64,000 nucleotides of DNA from Flexilinea sp. (GCA_026645735.1 JAPKMT010000010.1:1-64000); one strand, 5' to 3'; positions 26,849 through 37,028 are shown, counted from the first letter of the stretch. The notes: generated by a model not told the origin, from the letters alone. Translations and numbers: made by a program.

Positions 26849-26930
26849 AAAAGATGCCTTCGCTGTAAAAAGCATCTCTTATGTGGAAATTCCATTATAA
26901 GAAGCTAAGAGGAGGAAAGGCATCTCTTTC
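26849..26930 (-). terminator. Terminator/attenuator after the first binding-protein gene
   Basis: On the minus strand GATGCCTT (about 26917-26924) can pair with AAGGCATC, and GATGC with GCATC nearer the end, followed by a TTTTTT tract at 26849-26854. It lies just downstream of the 26950 gene and would allow partial read-through to livH. Confidence 0.6.
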
Positions 26931-26949
26931 GTAATAATGATTTATTTTT

Positions 26950-28146
26950 TTATTTCGGTAGTGTCCATTTCCCGTCTTCTACTATATAGAAAGTAGGTCC
27001 TGATGCATTGCACTCACCGTTTGCGTCACAGGTAATTTCGCCGGTTATTCCTTTATAACCCGATACGCTTCGAACACCTTTCACCATGGCTTCACGTGGA
27101 ATATACAGATTTCCATCATCACCGAGAATGGCTACACTGCGAATAACCGATGCAAGCACGTTGGCTGAATCAAATGCAAACCAGCAATAACCTGCTTTCG
27201 ATCCGGCTGCCCGTCCGTAAGTCTCCAGGTATTTTGCATCAAATGCATCTTTTTCGGTAGAAGTAGGTGGAATGGATGACGTGCCGTATACACCCTCTGC
27301 ATTCTTACCTGCTTTTTCGATAAATTCAATACCAAATGCCCCGTCATCGCTGAAAATGGGGACGCCTTCCAATCCAACCTGGCTTAATTGATTCGCAATT
27401 ACTGCCAATTCTGCAGTATATCCTCCAAAATAGATTATCTCCGGTTTTTTGGAAGCGATGGAAGTTAACACAGCCGAATAATCAGCTTCACCGGGAGTCA
27501 GTGATTCATATGAGACCGGTTCAATGCCCTTGCTGATCAACGTGTCACGGACAATATCCGCAATACCTTTTCCGTAATCCATTCCATCATGCAGAATTGC
27601 TACTTTAGTAAATTTCAGATGATCAAGAATATAAAGAGCGGATGACTGTCCCTGAATCTTGTCTGTAAAAACAACTCGGTTAAAAACTGAGTTTTCAGTG
27701 GTTAACTGTGCACCAGTAGCGGAAGGTGACAACATTGGAATTCTTGCTTTTTCATAAATAGGAATTGCCGCTGCAGTTTCACCGCTGAGCGTGTGGCCAA
27801 TTACTGCTACAAACGTTGGATCCATAGCCCATTTACTGGCAACAGCTACCGCTGATTCCGGAGCTCCCTGGGTATCCTCAGATAATAGTTCAAAGGAGAA
27901 ACCATTGAAAGGTTCCAATGCATCCACTGCAATTTTTGAACTTTCGGCGTTGTCAGTGCCATACATTGCATATTCGCCAGTCATTGGTCCTGCGACGCCC
28001 AGTTTGATGGTTTCACCCGGTTTGATAACCGCGCAACTTCCGGGATCTTTGCACTCAGCCGGTGCTGCTGCAAAAACACTCGTCCAAATCCCCAGAAACA
28101 GGGAAATTACAACAAGAACTACAAATAACGATAAAGACTTTTTCAT
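26950..28146 (-). CDS. livK: LIV-type substrate-binding protein 1
   Basis: 398-aa periplasmic-binding-fold type I protein. Signal peptide MKKSLSLFVVLVVISLFLG to VFAAAP has no lipobox Cys. Mature start CKDPGSCAVIKPGETIKLGVAGPMTGEYA and the middle LSPSATGAQLT and LHDGMDYGKGIADIV are typical of Leu/Ile/Val-binding proteins. A C-terminal cysteine pair (ITCDANGEC) and an N-terminal pair suggest disulfides. AAAGGAG precedes the ATG. It is about half to two-thirds identical by eye to its upstream neighbour, a tandem duplicate. Confidence 0.9.
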   Translation of the reverse strand: MKKSLSLFVVLVVISLFLGIWTSVFAAAPAECKDPGSCAVIKPGETIKLGVAGPMTGEYAMYGTDNAESSKIAVDALEPFNGFSFELLSEDTQGAPESAVAVASKWAMDPTFVAVIGHTLSGETAAAIPIYEKARIPMLSPSATGAQLTTENSVFNRVVFTDKIQGQSSALYILDHLKFTKVAILHDGMDYGKGIADIVRDTLISKGIEPVSYESLTPGEADYSAVLTSIASKKPEIIYFGGYTAELAVIANQLSQVGLEGVPIFSDDGAFGIEFIEKAGKNAEGVYGTSSIPPTSTEKDAFDAKYLETYGRAAGSKAGYCWFAFDSANVLASVIRSVAILGDDGNLYIPREAMVKGVRSVSGYKGITGEITCDANGECNASGPTFYIVEDGKWTLPK

Positions 28147-28312
28147 GATTTACTCCTTTCAAAAGTAAATTACCAAGAAAAAATTGTGAAAACAATCAAT
28201 TGTTAAGAAAAAAATTGATTGTTCGTGGACGATTATTTACTTGTTTCTAATTCGGATAATCAATTTGCAGAGGTGCTGCTGAGATAGGCGAAAGATTTTG
28301 GTTGTTTTTCTT

Positions 28313-28345
28313 CCTCATCTTCGGCTTTTATGACCGAAGATGAGG
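28313..28345 (-). promoter_or_regulatory. Perfect hairpin between the two livK-like genes
   Basis: CCTCATCTTCGG (28313-28324) and CCGAAGATGAGG (28334-28345) form a 12-bp stem with a 9-base loop. On the transcribed minus strand it is followed by purines, not T, so it should stabilise the 3' end of the upstream livK mRNA rather than stop transcription fully. Confidence 0.65.
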
Positions 28346-28412
28346 AGAGGATTACATTTGCAGGATACCAGAATAAAGGTATTTCCTGAAGGATTATATA
28401 GAATTCAATAAA

Positions 28413-29600
28413 TTATTTAGCAGCGAGTTCCCACGCACCATTCTTAACGATGTAGAAGGTCGGTCCGGATGCATTGCATTCACCAACTTCATCACAAGTG
28501 ATTTCGCCAGTCAAACCCTGATATCCGGAGAGGGTGCGGACTGCGGTGACCAATTCAGCACGCGGAACATATAGATTACCATCATCGCCAAGGAAAGCTA
28601 CATTTTTGATGACAGAAGCAAGAGCCTGTACCACATCGTAAGAGAACCAGGGGAATGGAGTCTTTGATCCTGCAACACGACCTAGAACTTCTTCATATTT
28701 TGTATCAAAGGCAAGTTTTTCGGGTGAATCAGCGGGAATGGATGTAGTTCCATAGCAGCCTTCTGCATTTGCGCCGGATTTCTCAATAATTTCAGTACCG
28801 AATGCACCATCATCGCTGAAAACTGGAACACCTTTCAACCCAACCTGACCCATCTGATTAATAACAACGGAAAGTTCAGCAGTGTAACCACCATAATAAA
28901 TGATTTCCGGTCCTTTTGATGCAATTGCAGTCAAAACTGCTGAATAATCGGCTTCACCCGGGGTTAATGCTTCATAAGCGACCGGTTCAATACCCATTCC
29001 TTCTAAAGTGGCTTTAACGGTATCGGCGATCCCTTTGCCATAATCCAAACCGTCATGTAAAACGGCAATTTTCTTCAGGCCAAGTGTATTGACGATAAAT
29101 TCTGCAGCAAATTTACCTTGTGTCGCATCCTGGAAGACAATGCGATTGAAAACAGCATTATCATCGGTTAGGTCGGCTCCTGTTGCAGAAGGAGAAAGCA
29201 TCGGAATATAACCTTTTTCCATAATCGGAATTACTGCTGCAGATTCTCCGGTGAGAACGTTGCCGGCAACAGCAACAAAGGTTGGATCTGTAATCCATTT
29301 ATTGGCAATAGCAACGGCAGACTCTGCGGAACCAACTGTATCTTCAGCCAGAAGTTCCCAGTTAAATCCTTCCAATGGTTCAAGTTCGGAAATAGAAATT
29401 TTTTCGCTGTCGGAAATATCAACACCATACATCGCATACTCTCCGGTAAGAGGACCTGCCATACCAATCTTAATGGTCTCTCCCGGTTTAATGACAGCAC
29501 ATCCGCCATCAACATCACAGCGGGTCATGTCAGCTGCGAATGCAGTTGAAAAAACTGAAACCAGCATCGCGAAAACAATGAACAACAACGATTTCTTCAT
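28413..29600 (-). CDS. livK: LIV-type substrate-binding protein 2
   Basis: 395-aa paralogue of the preceding binding protein. Signal peptide MKKSLLFIVFAMLVSVFST to AFAADM, again without a lipobox Cys. Shares CDVDGGCAVIKPGETIKIGMAGPLTGEYAMYG, LSPSATGADLT, KIAVLHDGLDYGKGIADTV and the C-terminal ITCDEVGECNASGPTFYIV with its neighbour. First gene of the LIV operon, with its own promoter about 80 bases upstream. The two proteins may bind different ligands for one permease. Confidence 0.9.
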   Translation of the reverse strand: MKKSLLFIVFAMLVSVFSTAFAADMTRCDVDGGCAVIKPGETIKIGMAGPLTGEYAMYGVDISDSEKISISELEPLEGFNWELLAEDTVGSAESAVAIANKWITDPTFVAVAGNVLTGESAAVIPIMEKGYIPMLSPSATGADLTDDNAVFNRIVFQDATQGKFAAEFIVNTLGLKKIAVLHDGLDYGKGIADTVKATLEGMGIEPVAYEALTPGEADYSAVLTAIASKGPEIIYYGGYTAELSVVINQMGQVGLKGVPVFSDDGAFGTEIIEKSGANAEGCYGTTSIPADSPEKLAFDTKYEEVLGRVAGSKTPFPWFSYDVVQALASVIKNVAFLGDDGNLYVPRAELVTAVRTLSGYQGLTGEITCDEVGECNASGPTFYIVKNGAWELAAK

Positions 29601-29680
29601 GATTTACTCCTAATTTTTGATGTAGATACATATTATATTTTCAGTATTATCCTGAAAATGAAGTATTCGATGAAACGATG

Positions 29681-29708
29681 ATCATACACTTTATAATTCT
29701 TGTTTCAA
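29681..29708 (-). promoter_or_regulatory. Promoter of LIV operon 1
   Basis: On the minus strand TTGAAA (29703-29708), 16 bases, TATGAT (29681-29686). The resulting leader of about 75 bases contains a small hairpin (TTTTCAG/CTGAAAA, about 29639-29660) and a GGAG ribosome site. Confidence 0.6.
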
Positions 29709-29742
29709 AAAAATCAAATAGGATGCTTTTGGCATAATCATT

Positions 29743-29874
29743 CTCTGAACACCACTGATTCCGGAGAATTGGTTGATTATGAATGTTATCGAGTGATAAA
29801 AAGCCTGTCAAGGGACGTCCGGAATATTGTTACAAGCAAACAGGTAATAATCCCTCTCATATTTCGAATTGCTG
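29743..29874. repeat. Decayed hairpin element, copy E9
   Basis: Only the right end CATATTTCGAATTGCTG (to 29874) is well kept. Flanking 9-mers ataatcatt (29734-29742) and ataatcaat (29875-29883) match 8/9 at the distance expected for a 132-bp element, which supports a decayed full copy. The stem is no longer recognisable. Confidence 0.5.
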
Positions 29875-30038
29875 ATAATCAATAGAATTTTCTCTCAATA
29901 TTCAGAGAGCTTGTTGAATTTTCAAATTGTTGCATGATACCTGAATAATTTAACACAATAAAATGAAACGATGATTATCGGTGAATAATTCGATGGGTTG
30001 ACCGATCAACAGATTTTTTGTCACGTTCAAGGTGAGTT

Positions 30039-30068
30039 TTGACCTGATTAAGTTGATTGTGTTATAAT
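30039..30068 (+). promoter_or_regulatory. str operon promoter
   Basis: TTGACC (30039-30044), 18 bases, TATAAT (30063-30068). Transcription from about 30075 gives a leader of roughly 136 bases before rpsL. An extra TTGACC at 29998 has no matching -10. Confidence 0.75.
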
Positions 30069-30211
30069 TTTCAGGCTAACCTGAGAGAATCGGGTTCGTA
30101 TTGTGTTGTGTGCAAGTAATCATTACGAAAAATGTAGAAGAGTTGCCAGTTTTCGTTTTGATGGTGGGGATACGAGAAATCGTCAAGAAATTATTTTGGA
30201 GGCTATTAGAA

Positions 30212-30631
30212 GTGCCAACTATTAATCAATTGATCAGAAAAGGCCGAAAGACCAGATCAACGAAGAGTAAGTCGCCAGCGTTACAGTATACGTATAATTC
30301 CAGTAACCAGCGTCGAACTCATGTGTCTGAGGGCGCTCCGCAAAAACGTGGTGTTTGTACAAATGTACGTGCAACTACCCCTAAGAAGCCAAATTCGGCT
30401 TTGCGGAAAATTGCCCGTGTGCGTCTGTCCAATGGTATTGAAGTGACAGCTTATATTCCTGGTGAAGGTCACTCTCTGCAGGAACATAGCGTTGTGCTTG
30501 TTCGCGGAGGCCGTGTAAAAGATCTTCCTGGTGTTCGTTATCATATCGTTCGTGGAACACTTGATACCACCGGTGTTGCAAAACGCAACCAGGGTCGTTC
30601 CAAGTATGGTGTCAAACGCGCCAAGAAATAA
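30212..30631 (+). CDS. rpsL: 30S ribosomal protein S12
   Basis: 139-aa S12, decoding-centre protein of the small subunit. The family start [12 protein letters not shown] defines the GTG at 30212; GGAGG lies 9 bases upstream. The ORF track extends to 30101 but those residues are leader sequence. [17 protein letters not shown], the [26 protein letters not shown] loop and C-terminal KYGVKRAKK are intact, including the conserved lysines of streptomycin-sensitive S12. First gene of rpsL-rpsG-fusA-tuf-rpsJ. Confidence 0.97.
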   Translation: MPTINQLIRKGRKTRSTKSKSPALQYTYNSSNQRRTHVSEGAPQKRGVCTNVRATTPKKPNSALRKIARVRLSNGIEVTAYIPGEGHSLQEHSVVLVRGGRVKDLPGVRYHIVRGTLDTTGVAKRNQGRSKYGVKRAKK

Positions 30632-30650
30632 TCAGTTACGGAGAGTATGA

Positions 30651-31118
30651 ATGCGACGTACCAAACCTGAAAAAAGGGAAATTATTCCTGATGTTCGTTA
30701 TAACAGTGCTGTTGTAACAAATTTAATTAACCGTATTATGCATAACGGAAAACGCAGTACAGCAACCCGAATGGTGTATGATGCTCTGGGTGTTCTTAGC
30801 CAAAAGACTGGTAAAGATGGTCTTGAAGTTCTTGAAACTGCATTGCGCAATGTTGGTCCAGTAATGGAAGTTCGTCCTCGCCGTGTCGGTGGTGCGACTT
30901 ATCAGGTTCCGATGGAAGTTCCCGTAAATCGCCGCCAGACATTAGCTATGCGCTGGATTATTGATGCATCCCGTTCCCGCACTGGGAAGAGCTTTTCGGA
31001 ATGTTTAGCCGGAGAATTAATGGATGCTTTCAACAATACCGGCAGCGCTATCCGCAAACGTGAAGAGACACATAAGATGGCTGAAGCCAACCGTGCATTC
31101 TCTCACTATCGAGTTTAA
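30651..31118 (+). CDS. rpsG: 30S ribosomal protein S7
   Basis: 155-aa S7, which nucleates assembly of the small-subunit head on 16S r[50 protein letters not shown] and the C-terminal [14 protein letters not shown] are classic. GGAGAG lies upstream of the ATG; 19 bases after rpsL, same operon. Confidence 0.97.
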   Translation: MRRTKPEKREIIPDVRYNSAVVTNLINRIMHNGKRSTATRMVYDALGVLSQKTGKDGLEVLETALRNVGPVMEVRPRRVGGATYQVPMEVPVNRRQTLAMRWIIDASRSRTGKSFSECLAGELMDAFNNTGSAIRKREETHKMAEANRAFSHYRV

Positions 31119-31141
31119 TTGGAAGGGAAGTTAATTACTCA

Positions 31142-33217
31142 ATGGCTCGTGAATTTCCGTTAGAGAAATATCGAAATATAGGGATTATTGCGCATATTGA
31201 TGCGGGTAAGACCACAACGACCGAACGGATTCTATTTTATACCGGTAAAACATATCGTATCGGTTCTGTTGATGAAGGTACAACTGTAACGGACTGGATG
31301 GTGCAGGAACGTGAACGGGGCATTACGATTGTATCAGCAGCAGTTACCGCTGAATGGAAGGAATATCGTATTAATTTAATCGATACTCCCGGACATATTG
31401 ATTTCACCGCAGAAGTTCAGCGTTCACTACGTGTTCTGGACGGTGGGGTTGTTGTATTTGATGCCTGTCAGGGTGTTGAACCTCAGAGTGAAACAGTATG
31501 GCGACAAGCTGATAAATATAGTGTTCCGCGAATTTGTTTTATTAATAAGATGGATAGAACCGGTGCTTCCTATGCAAATTCTATCGCATCAATCCGCAAT
31601 CGCTTGGGAGCGAATCCGATTGCTATGCAGATTCCAATAGGCAGTGAAAGTGATTTCAAAGGTGTCGTCGACATTTTGAAACAAAAAGCCTATTATTGGG
31701 AAGATGAATTAGGAATCGATTTGGTGGAAAAGGAAGTTCCTGAGGAGCTTCGTGCTGAAGCCTTATCACAACGGGATTTACTCATAGAAGAAATTGCGGG
31801 ATTAGACGATGAACTGACGGTTCGTTTTCTTGAAGGTGAAGAACTGTCCAATGAAGACCTGATACAGGGACTTCGCCGGGCAGTCATTGCTGGAAAATGT
31901 AATCCTTGTTATGCGGGGACCTCTCTTAAAAATAAAGGCGTTCAGCCTTTACTGGATGCAGTTGTTGATTTGCTGCCTTCTCCATTGGATATCCCGGCGA
32001 CAAATGCTCATCGGTTCGGCGATGAATCGAAAGAGATTTTGTTACATGCAGACGATGATGAGCCAGTCGGTGCCTTGGTTTTTAAAATCGTTACGGATCC
32101 CTATGTAGGCCGATTAGCTTATTTCCGGGTTTATTCCGGAACTGTAAAACAAGGTCAAATGTTGCTGAACCCTGTCAAAGGGAAGAAAGAACGAATCGGC
32201 CGCTTAATCCGAATGTATGCAGATCGCCGCGATGATGTTAATGAAGTATACGCTGGCGATATCGCAGCAGTACTTGGATTAAAGGATACTTTCACCGGTG
32301 ACACTTTATGTGAACAGCACAATCCTTTTGTGCTGGAATCTATCAGTTTCCCGGAGCCGGTGATCTCTGTCGCCGTCGAGCCTAAAACGCTTGCGGATCA
32401 GGAGAAAATCGGTATTGCGTTACAAAAACTGTCGGAAGAAGATCCAACCTTCCGGGTTCGATCGGATGAAAATACTGGGCAGACAATTATTTCCGGTATG
32501 GGTGAGCTGCATCTTTCGATCATTGTTGACCGAATGATGCGAGAATTCCGCGTCAAAGCCAATGTTGGCAAAGAACGAGTTGCTTATAAAGAAACCATTC
32601 GAAAAGTGGTTCCTAAACTTAATTACAAGTATTCCAAACAGTCAGGCGGACATGGACAATATGCTCATGTCGTGTTTGCTGTAGAACCGAATATTTCCGG
32701 CAAAGGAATCTCGTTCGAAAACAAGATTGTCGGTGGAGCAATCCCGAAAGAATATATTCCCGCTGTGGAAAAAGGCGTCATGGAGGCTTCGGAATCGGGT
32801 GTTCTTGGAGGTTTTCCGATGACAGACGTAAAAGTTACCCTTATCGACGGATCTTTTCATGAAGTTGATTCCAGTGAAATGGCGTTCAAATTGGCCGCAA
32901 GCCTCGCATTCAAAGAAGGGGTTGAACAAGCCGATCCCGTTTTGCTGGAACCGATCATGAAGGTTGAAGTAACGATCCCTGAGGAATATTTAGGAGATGT
33001 TCTTGGACAGCTTAGTTCTCGCAGAGGAGAAATCCAGGGAACTGATATTCATTCCGGAAGGACTCAGGTCATCCATGCCATGGTCCCATTGGGCGAAATG
33101 TTCGGTTATGCAACGACATTACGATCAGCAACCCAGGGTCGCGGTGTTTTTTCTATGGAATTTGACCATTATTCTGCAGTTTCCGATGCGACTGCACAAA
33201 AATTATTAAATGTATAA
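31142..33217 (+). CDS. fusA: Elongation factor G
   Basis: 691-aa translocation GTPase. G1 [15 protein letters not shown], switch [15 protein letters not shown]4 NKMDRTGA, and C-terminal domains IV-V with the GQYAHVV and [10 protein letters not shown] regions are intact. GGAAGGG upstream of the ATG; 23 bases after rpsG, in the classic str order. Domain order and length are typical of EF-G acting in translation rather than a tetracycline-resistance or paralogous EF-G2. Confidence 0.97.
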   Translation: MAREFPLEKYRNIGIIAHIDAGKTTTTERILFYTGKTYRIGSVDEGTTVTDWMVQERERGITIVSAAVTAEWKEYRINLIDTPGHIDFTAEVQRSLRVLDGGVVVFDACQGVEPQSETVWRQADKYSVPRICFINKMDRTGASYANSIASIRNRLGANPIAMQIPIGSESDFKGVVDILKQKAYYWEDELGIDLVEKEVPEELRAEALSQRDLLIEEIAGLDDELTVRFLEGEELSNEDLIQGLRRAVIAGKCNPCYAGTSLKNKGVQPLLDAVVDLLPSPLDIPATNAHRFGDESKEILLHADDDEPVGALVFKIVTDPYVGRLAYFRVYSGTVKQGQMLLNPVKGKKERIGRLIRMYADRRDDVNEVYAGDIAAVLGLKDTFTGDTLCEQHNPFVLESISFPEPVISVAVEPKTLADQEKIGIALQKLSEEDPTFRVRSDENTGQTIISGMGELHLSIIVDRMMREFRVKANVGKERVAYKETIRKVVPKLNYKYSKQSGGHGQYAHVVFAVEPNISGKGISFENKIVGGAIPKEYIPAVEKGVMEASESGVLGGFPMTDVKVTLIDGSFHEVDSSEMAFKLAASLAFKEGVEQADPVLLEPIMKVEVTIPEEYLGDVLGQLSSRRGEIQGTDIHSGRTQVIHAMVPLGEMFGYATTLRSATQGRGVFSMEFDHYSAVSDATAQKLLNV

Positions 33218-33244
33218 TAAGTTTTCTTAAGGAGAATTTGTTTT

Positions 33245-34447
33245 ATGGCAAAACAACATTTTGACCGATCAAAACCCCACGTAAACGTGGGAACCATGGG
33301 GCACATTGATCATGGTAAGACGACATTAACTGCAGCAATCACAAAATATTGCGCGATGTTAGGTGGAGCAGATTTCAGAGCGTATGATCAGATTGATAAT
33401 GCGCCGGAAGAAAAAGCACGGGGCATAACGATAAACATATCCCATGTGGAATATGAAACAGAAAATCGGCACTATGCACACGTAGATATGCCGGGGCATC
33501 GTGACTATATTAAGAACATGATCACGGGAGCAGCGCAGGTCGATGGAGCGATTCTGGTGGTGGCAGCGCCGGACGGGCCGATGCCGCAAACCAAAGAGCA
33601 CGTATTATTGGCACGGCAGGTGGAAGTACCGAGCATTCTGATCTTCTTGAATAAAATTGACCAAATGGATGATCCGGAACTGCTGGAACTGGTGGAGATG
33701 GAACTGCGGGATATGCTGAGTGGATACGGATTTCCGGGAGACGATACCCCGATCATTCGTGGATCAGCATTAAAAGCGCTGGAAAGCACGAGCACCGATC
33801 CGAATGCGCCGGAATATGCATGCATTAAAGAGTTAATGGCAGCAGTTGACAGCTACATACCGACACCGGTACGCGAAGTAGAAAAACCGTTCATGATGCC
33901 GATTGAAGATGTCTTTTCGATCAAAGGTCGTGGAACGGTAGTGACGGGAAGAGTAGATCGCGGACACATCAAAGTATCAGATCCGGTAGAAATCGTTGGA
34001 CTGCGCGAAAAGAGTATGAACAGCGTATGCACGGGTGTGGAAATGTTCCACAAGATCGTGGATGAAGGAATGGCCGGAGACAATCTGGGAATTCTGCTGC
34101 GAGGCATTGAGCGAGAAGATGTAGAACGTGGCATGGTCGTAGCGAAACCGGGAAGCATCAAACCGCACACCAAATTCAAAGCACGTGTGTATGTATTGAA
34201 ACGAGAAGAAGGTGGACGACACAAACCATTCTTCAACGGATATCGACCGCAATTCTACATTCGGACCATGGATGTAACCGGAAACATCGGATTACCGGAA
34301 GGTGTCGAAATGGTGATGCCGGGCGATAATGTGGATATGAGCGTTGAATTAATCATACCGGTCGCATTGGAACAAGGTTCAAAATTCGCGATTCGCGAAG
34401 GCGGCCTGACCGTGGGCGCCGGTGTGATCACCGAGATCTTTGGATAA
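33245..34447 (+). CDS. tuf: Elongation factor Tu
   Basis: 400-aa EF-Tu, which carries aminoacyl-tRNA to the ribosome. G1 [13 protein letters not shown]3 [18 protein letters not shown] (most bacteria DCPGHADY), G4 NKID, and domain II-III motifs [14 protein letters not shown] and [17 protein letters not shown] precedes the ATG. The DMPGHRD variant is compatible with Chloroflexota. Its codon choice (GGA, CCG, GTA/GTG, GCA/GCG) differs visibly from the GGT/GTT/CGT-rich rpsL, rpsG and fusA upstream. Confidence 0.97.
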   Translation: MAKQHFDRSKPHVNVGTMGHIDHGKTTLTAAITKYCAMLGGADFRAYDQIDNAPEEKARGITINISHVEYETENRHYAHVDMPGHRDYIKNMITGAAQVDGAILVVAAPDGPMPQTKEHVLLARQVEVPSILIFLNKIDQMDDPELLELVEMELRDMLSGYGFPGDDTPIIRGSALKALESTSTDPNAPEYACIKELMAAVDSYIPTPVREVEKPFMMPIEDVFSIKGRGTVVTGRVDRGHIKVSDPVEIVGLREKSMNSVCTGVEMFHKIVDEGMAGDNLGILLRGIEREDVERGMVVAKPGSIKPHTKFKARVYVLKREEGGRHKPFFNGYRPQFYIRTMDVTGNIGLPEGVEMVMPGDNVDMSVELIIPVALEQGSKFAIREGGLTVGAGVITEIFG

Positions 34448-34460
34448 AGGCAATCATAAA

Positions 34461-34769
34461 ATGGCAAAACAAAAAATTCGTATCCGATTGAAGGCTTTTG
34501 ATCATCGCATTTTAGATCAGTCTGCAAAACGTATCGTGGATACAGCTGAACGAAGTGGTGCTCATGTAGTCGGACCGGTACCTCTGCCGACAAAACTGGA
34601 AAGATTCACTGTTCGGCGGTCTTCCTTCATTGATAAGGATTCCCATGAACATTTTGAAATTCGGACTCATAACCGAATGATCGATGTCCTGGATCCTGAT
34701 TCAAAAACAATTGATATGCTCATGCGGCTCAACTTGCCTGCAGGCGTGGATATTGAAATTAAGATCTAA
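34461..34769 (+). CDS. rpsJ: 30S ribosomal protein S10
   Basis: 102-aa S10. [19 protein letters not shown] fixes the start at 34461; the ORF-track start at 34440 reads through the tuf stop. [20 protein letters not shown] and the C-terminal [11 protein letters not shown] are family typical. AAAGG lies upstream, 13 bases after tuf. In most bacteria rplC, rplD and others follow directly, but here a strong terminator follows at once. Confidence 0.97.
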   Translation: MAKQKIRIRLKAFDHRILDQSAKRIVDTAERSGAHVVGPVPLPTKLERFTVRRSSFIDKDSHEHFEIRTHNRMIDVLDPDSKTIDMLMRLNLPAGVDIEIKI

Positions 34770-34783
34770 TCATAAAGCGCAAT

Positions 34784-34825
34784 AACAAAAAAACGGTATG
34801 TAACTTTTCATACCGTTTTTTTGTT
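34784..34825. terminator. Strong terminator after rpsJ
   Basis: AACAAAAAAACGGTATG (34784-34800) pairs perfectly with CATACCGTTTTTTTGTT (34809-34825) around an 8-base loop. It has T-tracts on both strands and so also serves the convergent araC-type gene. Confidence 0.92.
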
Positions 34826-34881
34826 AATAATTTTTGAAACCAGATAGGTTATCTCACGGGTTTTACTCCATACTGAGATAC

Positions 34882-35775
34882 TTACCTGGCTATTCCATTT
34901 TTTCTTTTAACAGCACGAAGTTCGATGTAACCGCGGATTCCTCGTGGTTCCAATTGGATGCGTGGACTTGAATCATCCCATTCAAAACCAATGATGGAAG
35001 GATCGTATCGGTCCATCGCCTGTTGCACTGCTTGAATGGCTTCGCAATATTTCTCTTCTTCGAATGGTTCCCCCTGAAACATAAGATATTCTTTTTCCGG
35101 AAGGATAATAACGTCAAATCCTTCCGGTATAACACCATGATAATCGGGAGTCACTTCGACACCCTGCACATAGGTTGAGGTATGCGGTTTCTTATAAAAT
35201 TCCGGCAACCACATTGAAACCGGTTCACCATCTAATGAATTCATACTCAATAGAAGATTCCACACGTCGCAACCTACCTCCTCGCAGTAAGAAAAGTAAT
35301 CTTCTGCCTGAAGACCACGTTTGACAAGGACTTTGCGTTCCGGTTTTCGGATCGCCTGCACAAAAACACATTGTAAGTTTTCCATAGTAACAGGTTCCTT
35401 TCTGACTTCTCTGAATTTAACACCATATGGATTGAAAAGGATGATCGGAATCGATTCTTTGACGTATTCACTGGGATTACAGCCAAATTCTCTGAAAAAT
35501 GCCCTCTGATACCCGTCTACACTTCCAAAACCAAGTTCAAAAGCGACATCAGCAATTCGCGGACAATGGCTTTTCAGATACAAGGCGGATTTTGAGAGAC
35601 GCAATCGGCGGATGTACGCAGATGGTGTCAGACCGGTATACTGTTGAAATAAGCGATAAGAATACCAGGGCGAAAAGAAGGATACCCGTGAAAGATCAGC
35701 CATCGTGATCTCATCTTGAAAATGGGTATCGATATAATCTTGCATTCTCTGTACAGCTAAAACTTGTTCCTGCAT
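34882..35775 (-). CDS. AraC-family regulator with GyrI-like effector domain
   Basis: Two helix-turn-helix AraC DNA-binding motifs lie at the N-terminus (ADLSRVSFFSPWYSYRLFQQ and RIADVAFELGFGSVDGYQRA with FGCNPSEY). A C-terminal domain of about 160 residues resembles GyrI/effector-binding (bacterial transcription activator) domains (PEGFDVIILPEKEYLMFQG, YIELRAVK). Start taken at 35775 (MQEQVL) because TGGAGA is well spaced there; the ORF track starts at 35799. Regulates unknown targets; neighbours give no clear hint. Confidence 0.87.
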   Translation of the reverse strand: MQEQVLAVQRMQDYIDTHFQDEITMADLSRVSFFSPWYSYRLFQQYTGLTPSAYIRRLRLSKSALYLKSHCPRIADVAFELGFGSVDGYQRAFFREFGCNPSEYVKESIPIILFNPYGVKFREVRKEPVTMENLQCVFVQAIRKPERKVLVKRGLQAEDYFSYCEEVGCDVWNLLLSMNSLDGEPVSMWLPEFYKKPHTSTYVQGVEVTPDYHGVIPEGFDVIILPEKEYLMFQGEPFEEEKYCEAIQAVQQAMDRYDPSIIGFEWDDSSPRIQLEPRGIRGYIELRAVKRKNGIAR

Positions 35776-35885
35776 CTTTTCATCTCCAAATATCATCATT
35801 CTAAAGCCAGGAAAAGAATTCTTCTCGACATTTTTTGCTATTTTAAGAGATTGCTATTTGATCTATTCGGTACAGATGTCAGACG

Positions 35886-35916
35886 ACAAATAATCCTCCC
35901 CATATTCCGAATTAAT
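35886..35916. repeat. Half-element relic of the hairpin family
   Basis: ACAAATAATCCTCCCCATAT followed by TCCGAATTAAT closely matches the right part of copy E5. The left half is missing or unrecognisable. It lies upstream of the AraC gene; the rest of the 35776-36066 gap holds only an 11-bp inverted repeat (GCTGTTGTTT/AAACAACAGC near 35990-36030). Confidence 0.5.
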
Positions 35917-36066
35917 AAATCCAAAAATCGAAAACAGAAGATCATAAACCAGTCAATTTTTTATTCCACGTGTTCATTGTAAATAAATGCTGTTGTTTGC
36001 TGGAACACATGTCATTGAAACAACAGCAATTCGATTTATTGTATTTTATTGAATTGCATTGGACAT

Positions 36067-36726
36067 CTAATAATGGTTGTTGAAATGTCTTAAATCAAAT
36101 TTTAATGCAAAGGCGCATAAACGTCTTTTTTGATATTTGACTAGAATATGGTAGATTATGTCCGTAAATACATATGCGATTCCTGCTGATAACAACCCGA
36201 CCAACATGGCTGCAAGAACATCGGATGGGTAATGTACTATCAGATAGATCCGGGAAATTCCCATCAGCAGGATAAAAAGTACACCCGGGAAGAGAAATTT
36301 CTTCCCCCTTGAAAAAATGAGAGCCATCATGCCGGACATTGCGGCAGTAACATGTCCAGATGGAAAAGAAAAATCTTCTTCGGCAGGCGCTCCGACAAAT
36401 TGCCACCAGTTTTGAAATATTGCATCTGATTCAAATGGTCTTAATCGGGCAACCCAATCTTTTAAAATAATGTTCGAAATCAGTGCTCCGCAGCAAACAG
36501 CTCCAAAAATGCAAATTCCTGTTTTTCGTGTGGTTGAAAAGCACATTAATATGGCTGCGAGCAGGAAAATCAGCAGACCTTTTTCTCCGATCAGGCTGAT
36601 CCCTTTCATCACAGGCGTTGTAATAACACCGGTATATTGTGCGAGCTGATGCATCGTATTTAGAATTGTAAAATCAAAACCGGTAAGATTATGATTTAAC
36701 CAAGCTGCCATCCACGTAAGTTCCAT
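36067..36726 (-). CDS. PAP2-family membrane phosphatase
   Basis: 219-aa integral membrane phosphatase. The three active-site motifs are intact: KDWVARLRPF (KxxxxxxRP), PSGHVTAAM (PSGH) and SRIYLIVHYPSDVLAA (SRxxxxxHxxxD). Five to six helices. Likely dephosphorylates undecaprenyl pyrophosphate or phosphatidate at the outer face of the membrane. AAGAAGG lies 11 bases upstream of the ATG; an internal ATG at 36711 is an alternative start. Confidence 0.9.
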   Translation of the reverse strand: MELTWMAAWLNHNLTGFDFTILNTMHQLAQYTGVITTPVMKGISLIGEKGLLIFLLAAILMCFSTTRKTGICIFGAVCCGALISNIILKDWVARLRPFESDAIFQNWWQFVGAPAEEDFSFPSGHVTAAMSGMMALIFSRGKKFLFPGVLFILLMGISRIYLIVHYPSDVLAAMLVGLLSAGIAYVFTDIIYHILVKYQKRRLCAFALKFDLRHFNNHY

Positions 36727-36906
36727 CGTTTGATTAACCTTCTTTCTGAGAAATATGCAATTCCGGATTGCAATCGTATTCTCTTTTGGAAAGTGAAATC
36801 AAGCAAGAAACGGATTTTCACAATGATGACACGTTCCGTAACATCTCTTGGAGATATCGTTAAGAAGGGAAAAAAACTGATATATGTCATACATCAAATG
36901 AAAACA

Positions 36907-37028
36907 ACAACAACTTGAAAAATATTTAATTTGCTACGAATGAGAGAAAAATGGTAGTTTATATGGTTTTAGACGATTTATAAAACCATATAAACTACCA
37001 TTAATTCTTTTCCTATGTCGAATTGCTG
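36907..37028. repeat. Hairpin MITE-like element, copy E11 (reverse)
   Basis: About 122 bp. The right end CCTATGTCGAATTGCTG is clear; the left end (CAACAACTTGAAAAATAT) has drifted. The stem GGTAGTTTATATGGTTTTA pairs perfectly with TAAAACCATATAAACTACC although this sequence is unlike the GTTGTTGTGTTG stems. Flanks atgaaaaca and tcgaaaacg share gaaaac (6/9). Confidence 0.75.

Noticed and set aside
29700-29885. 61-aa plus-strand ORF
   Set aside because: It lies across the LIV promoter and decayed element E9 and lacks a ribosome site.
30101-30211. N-terminal extension of rpsL in the ORF track
   Set aside because: S12 starts PTINQL; the GTG at 30212 has GGAGG upstream and the extension reads the promoter-proximal leader.
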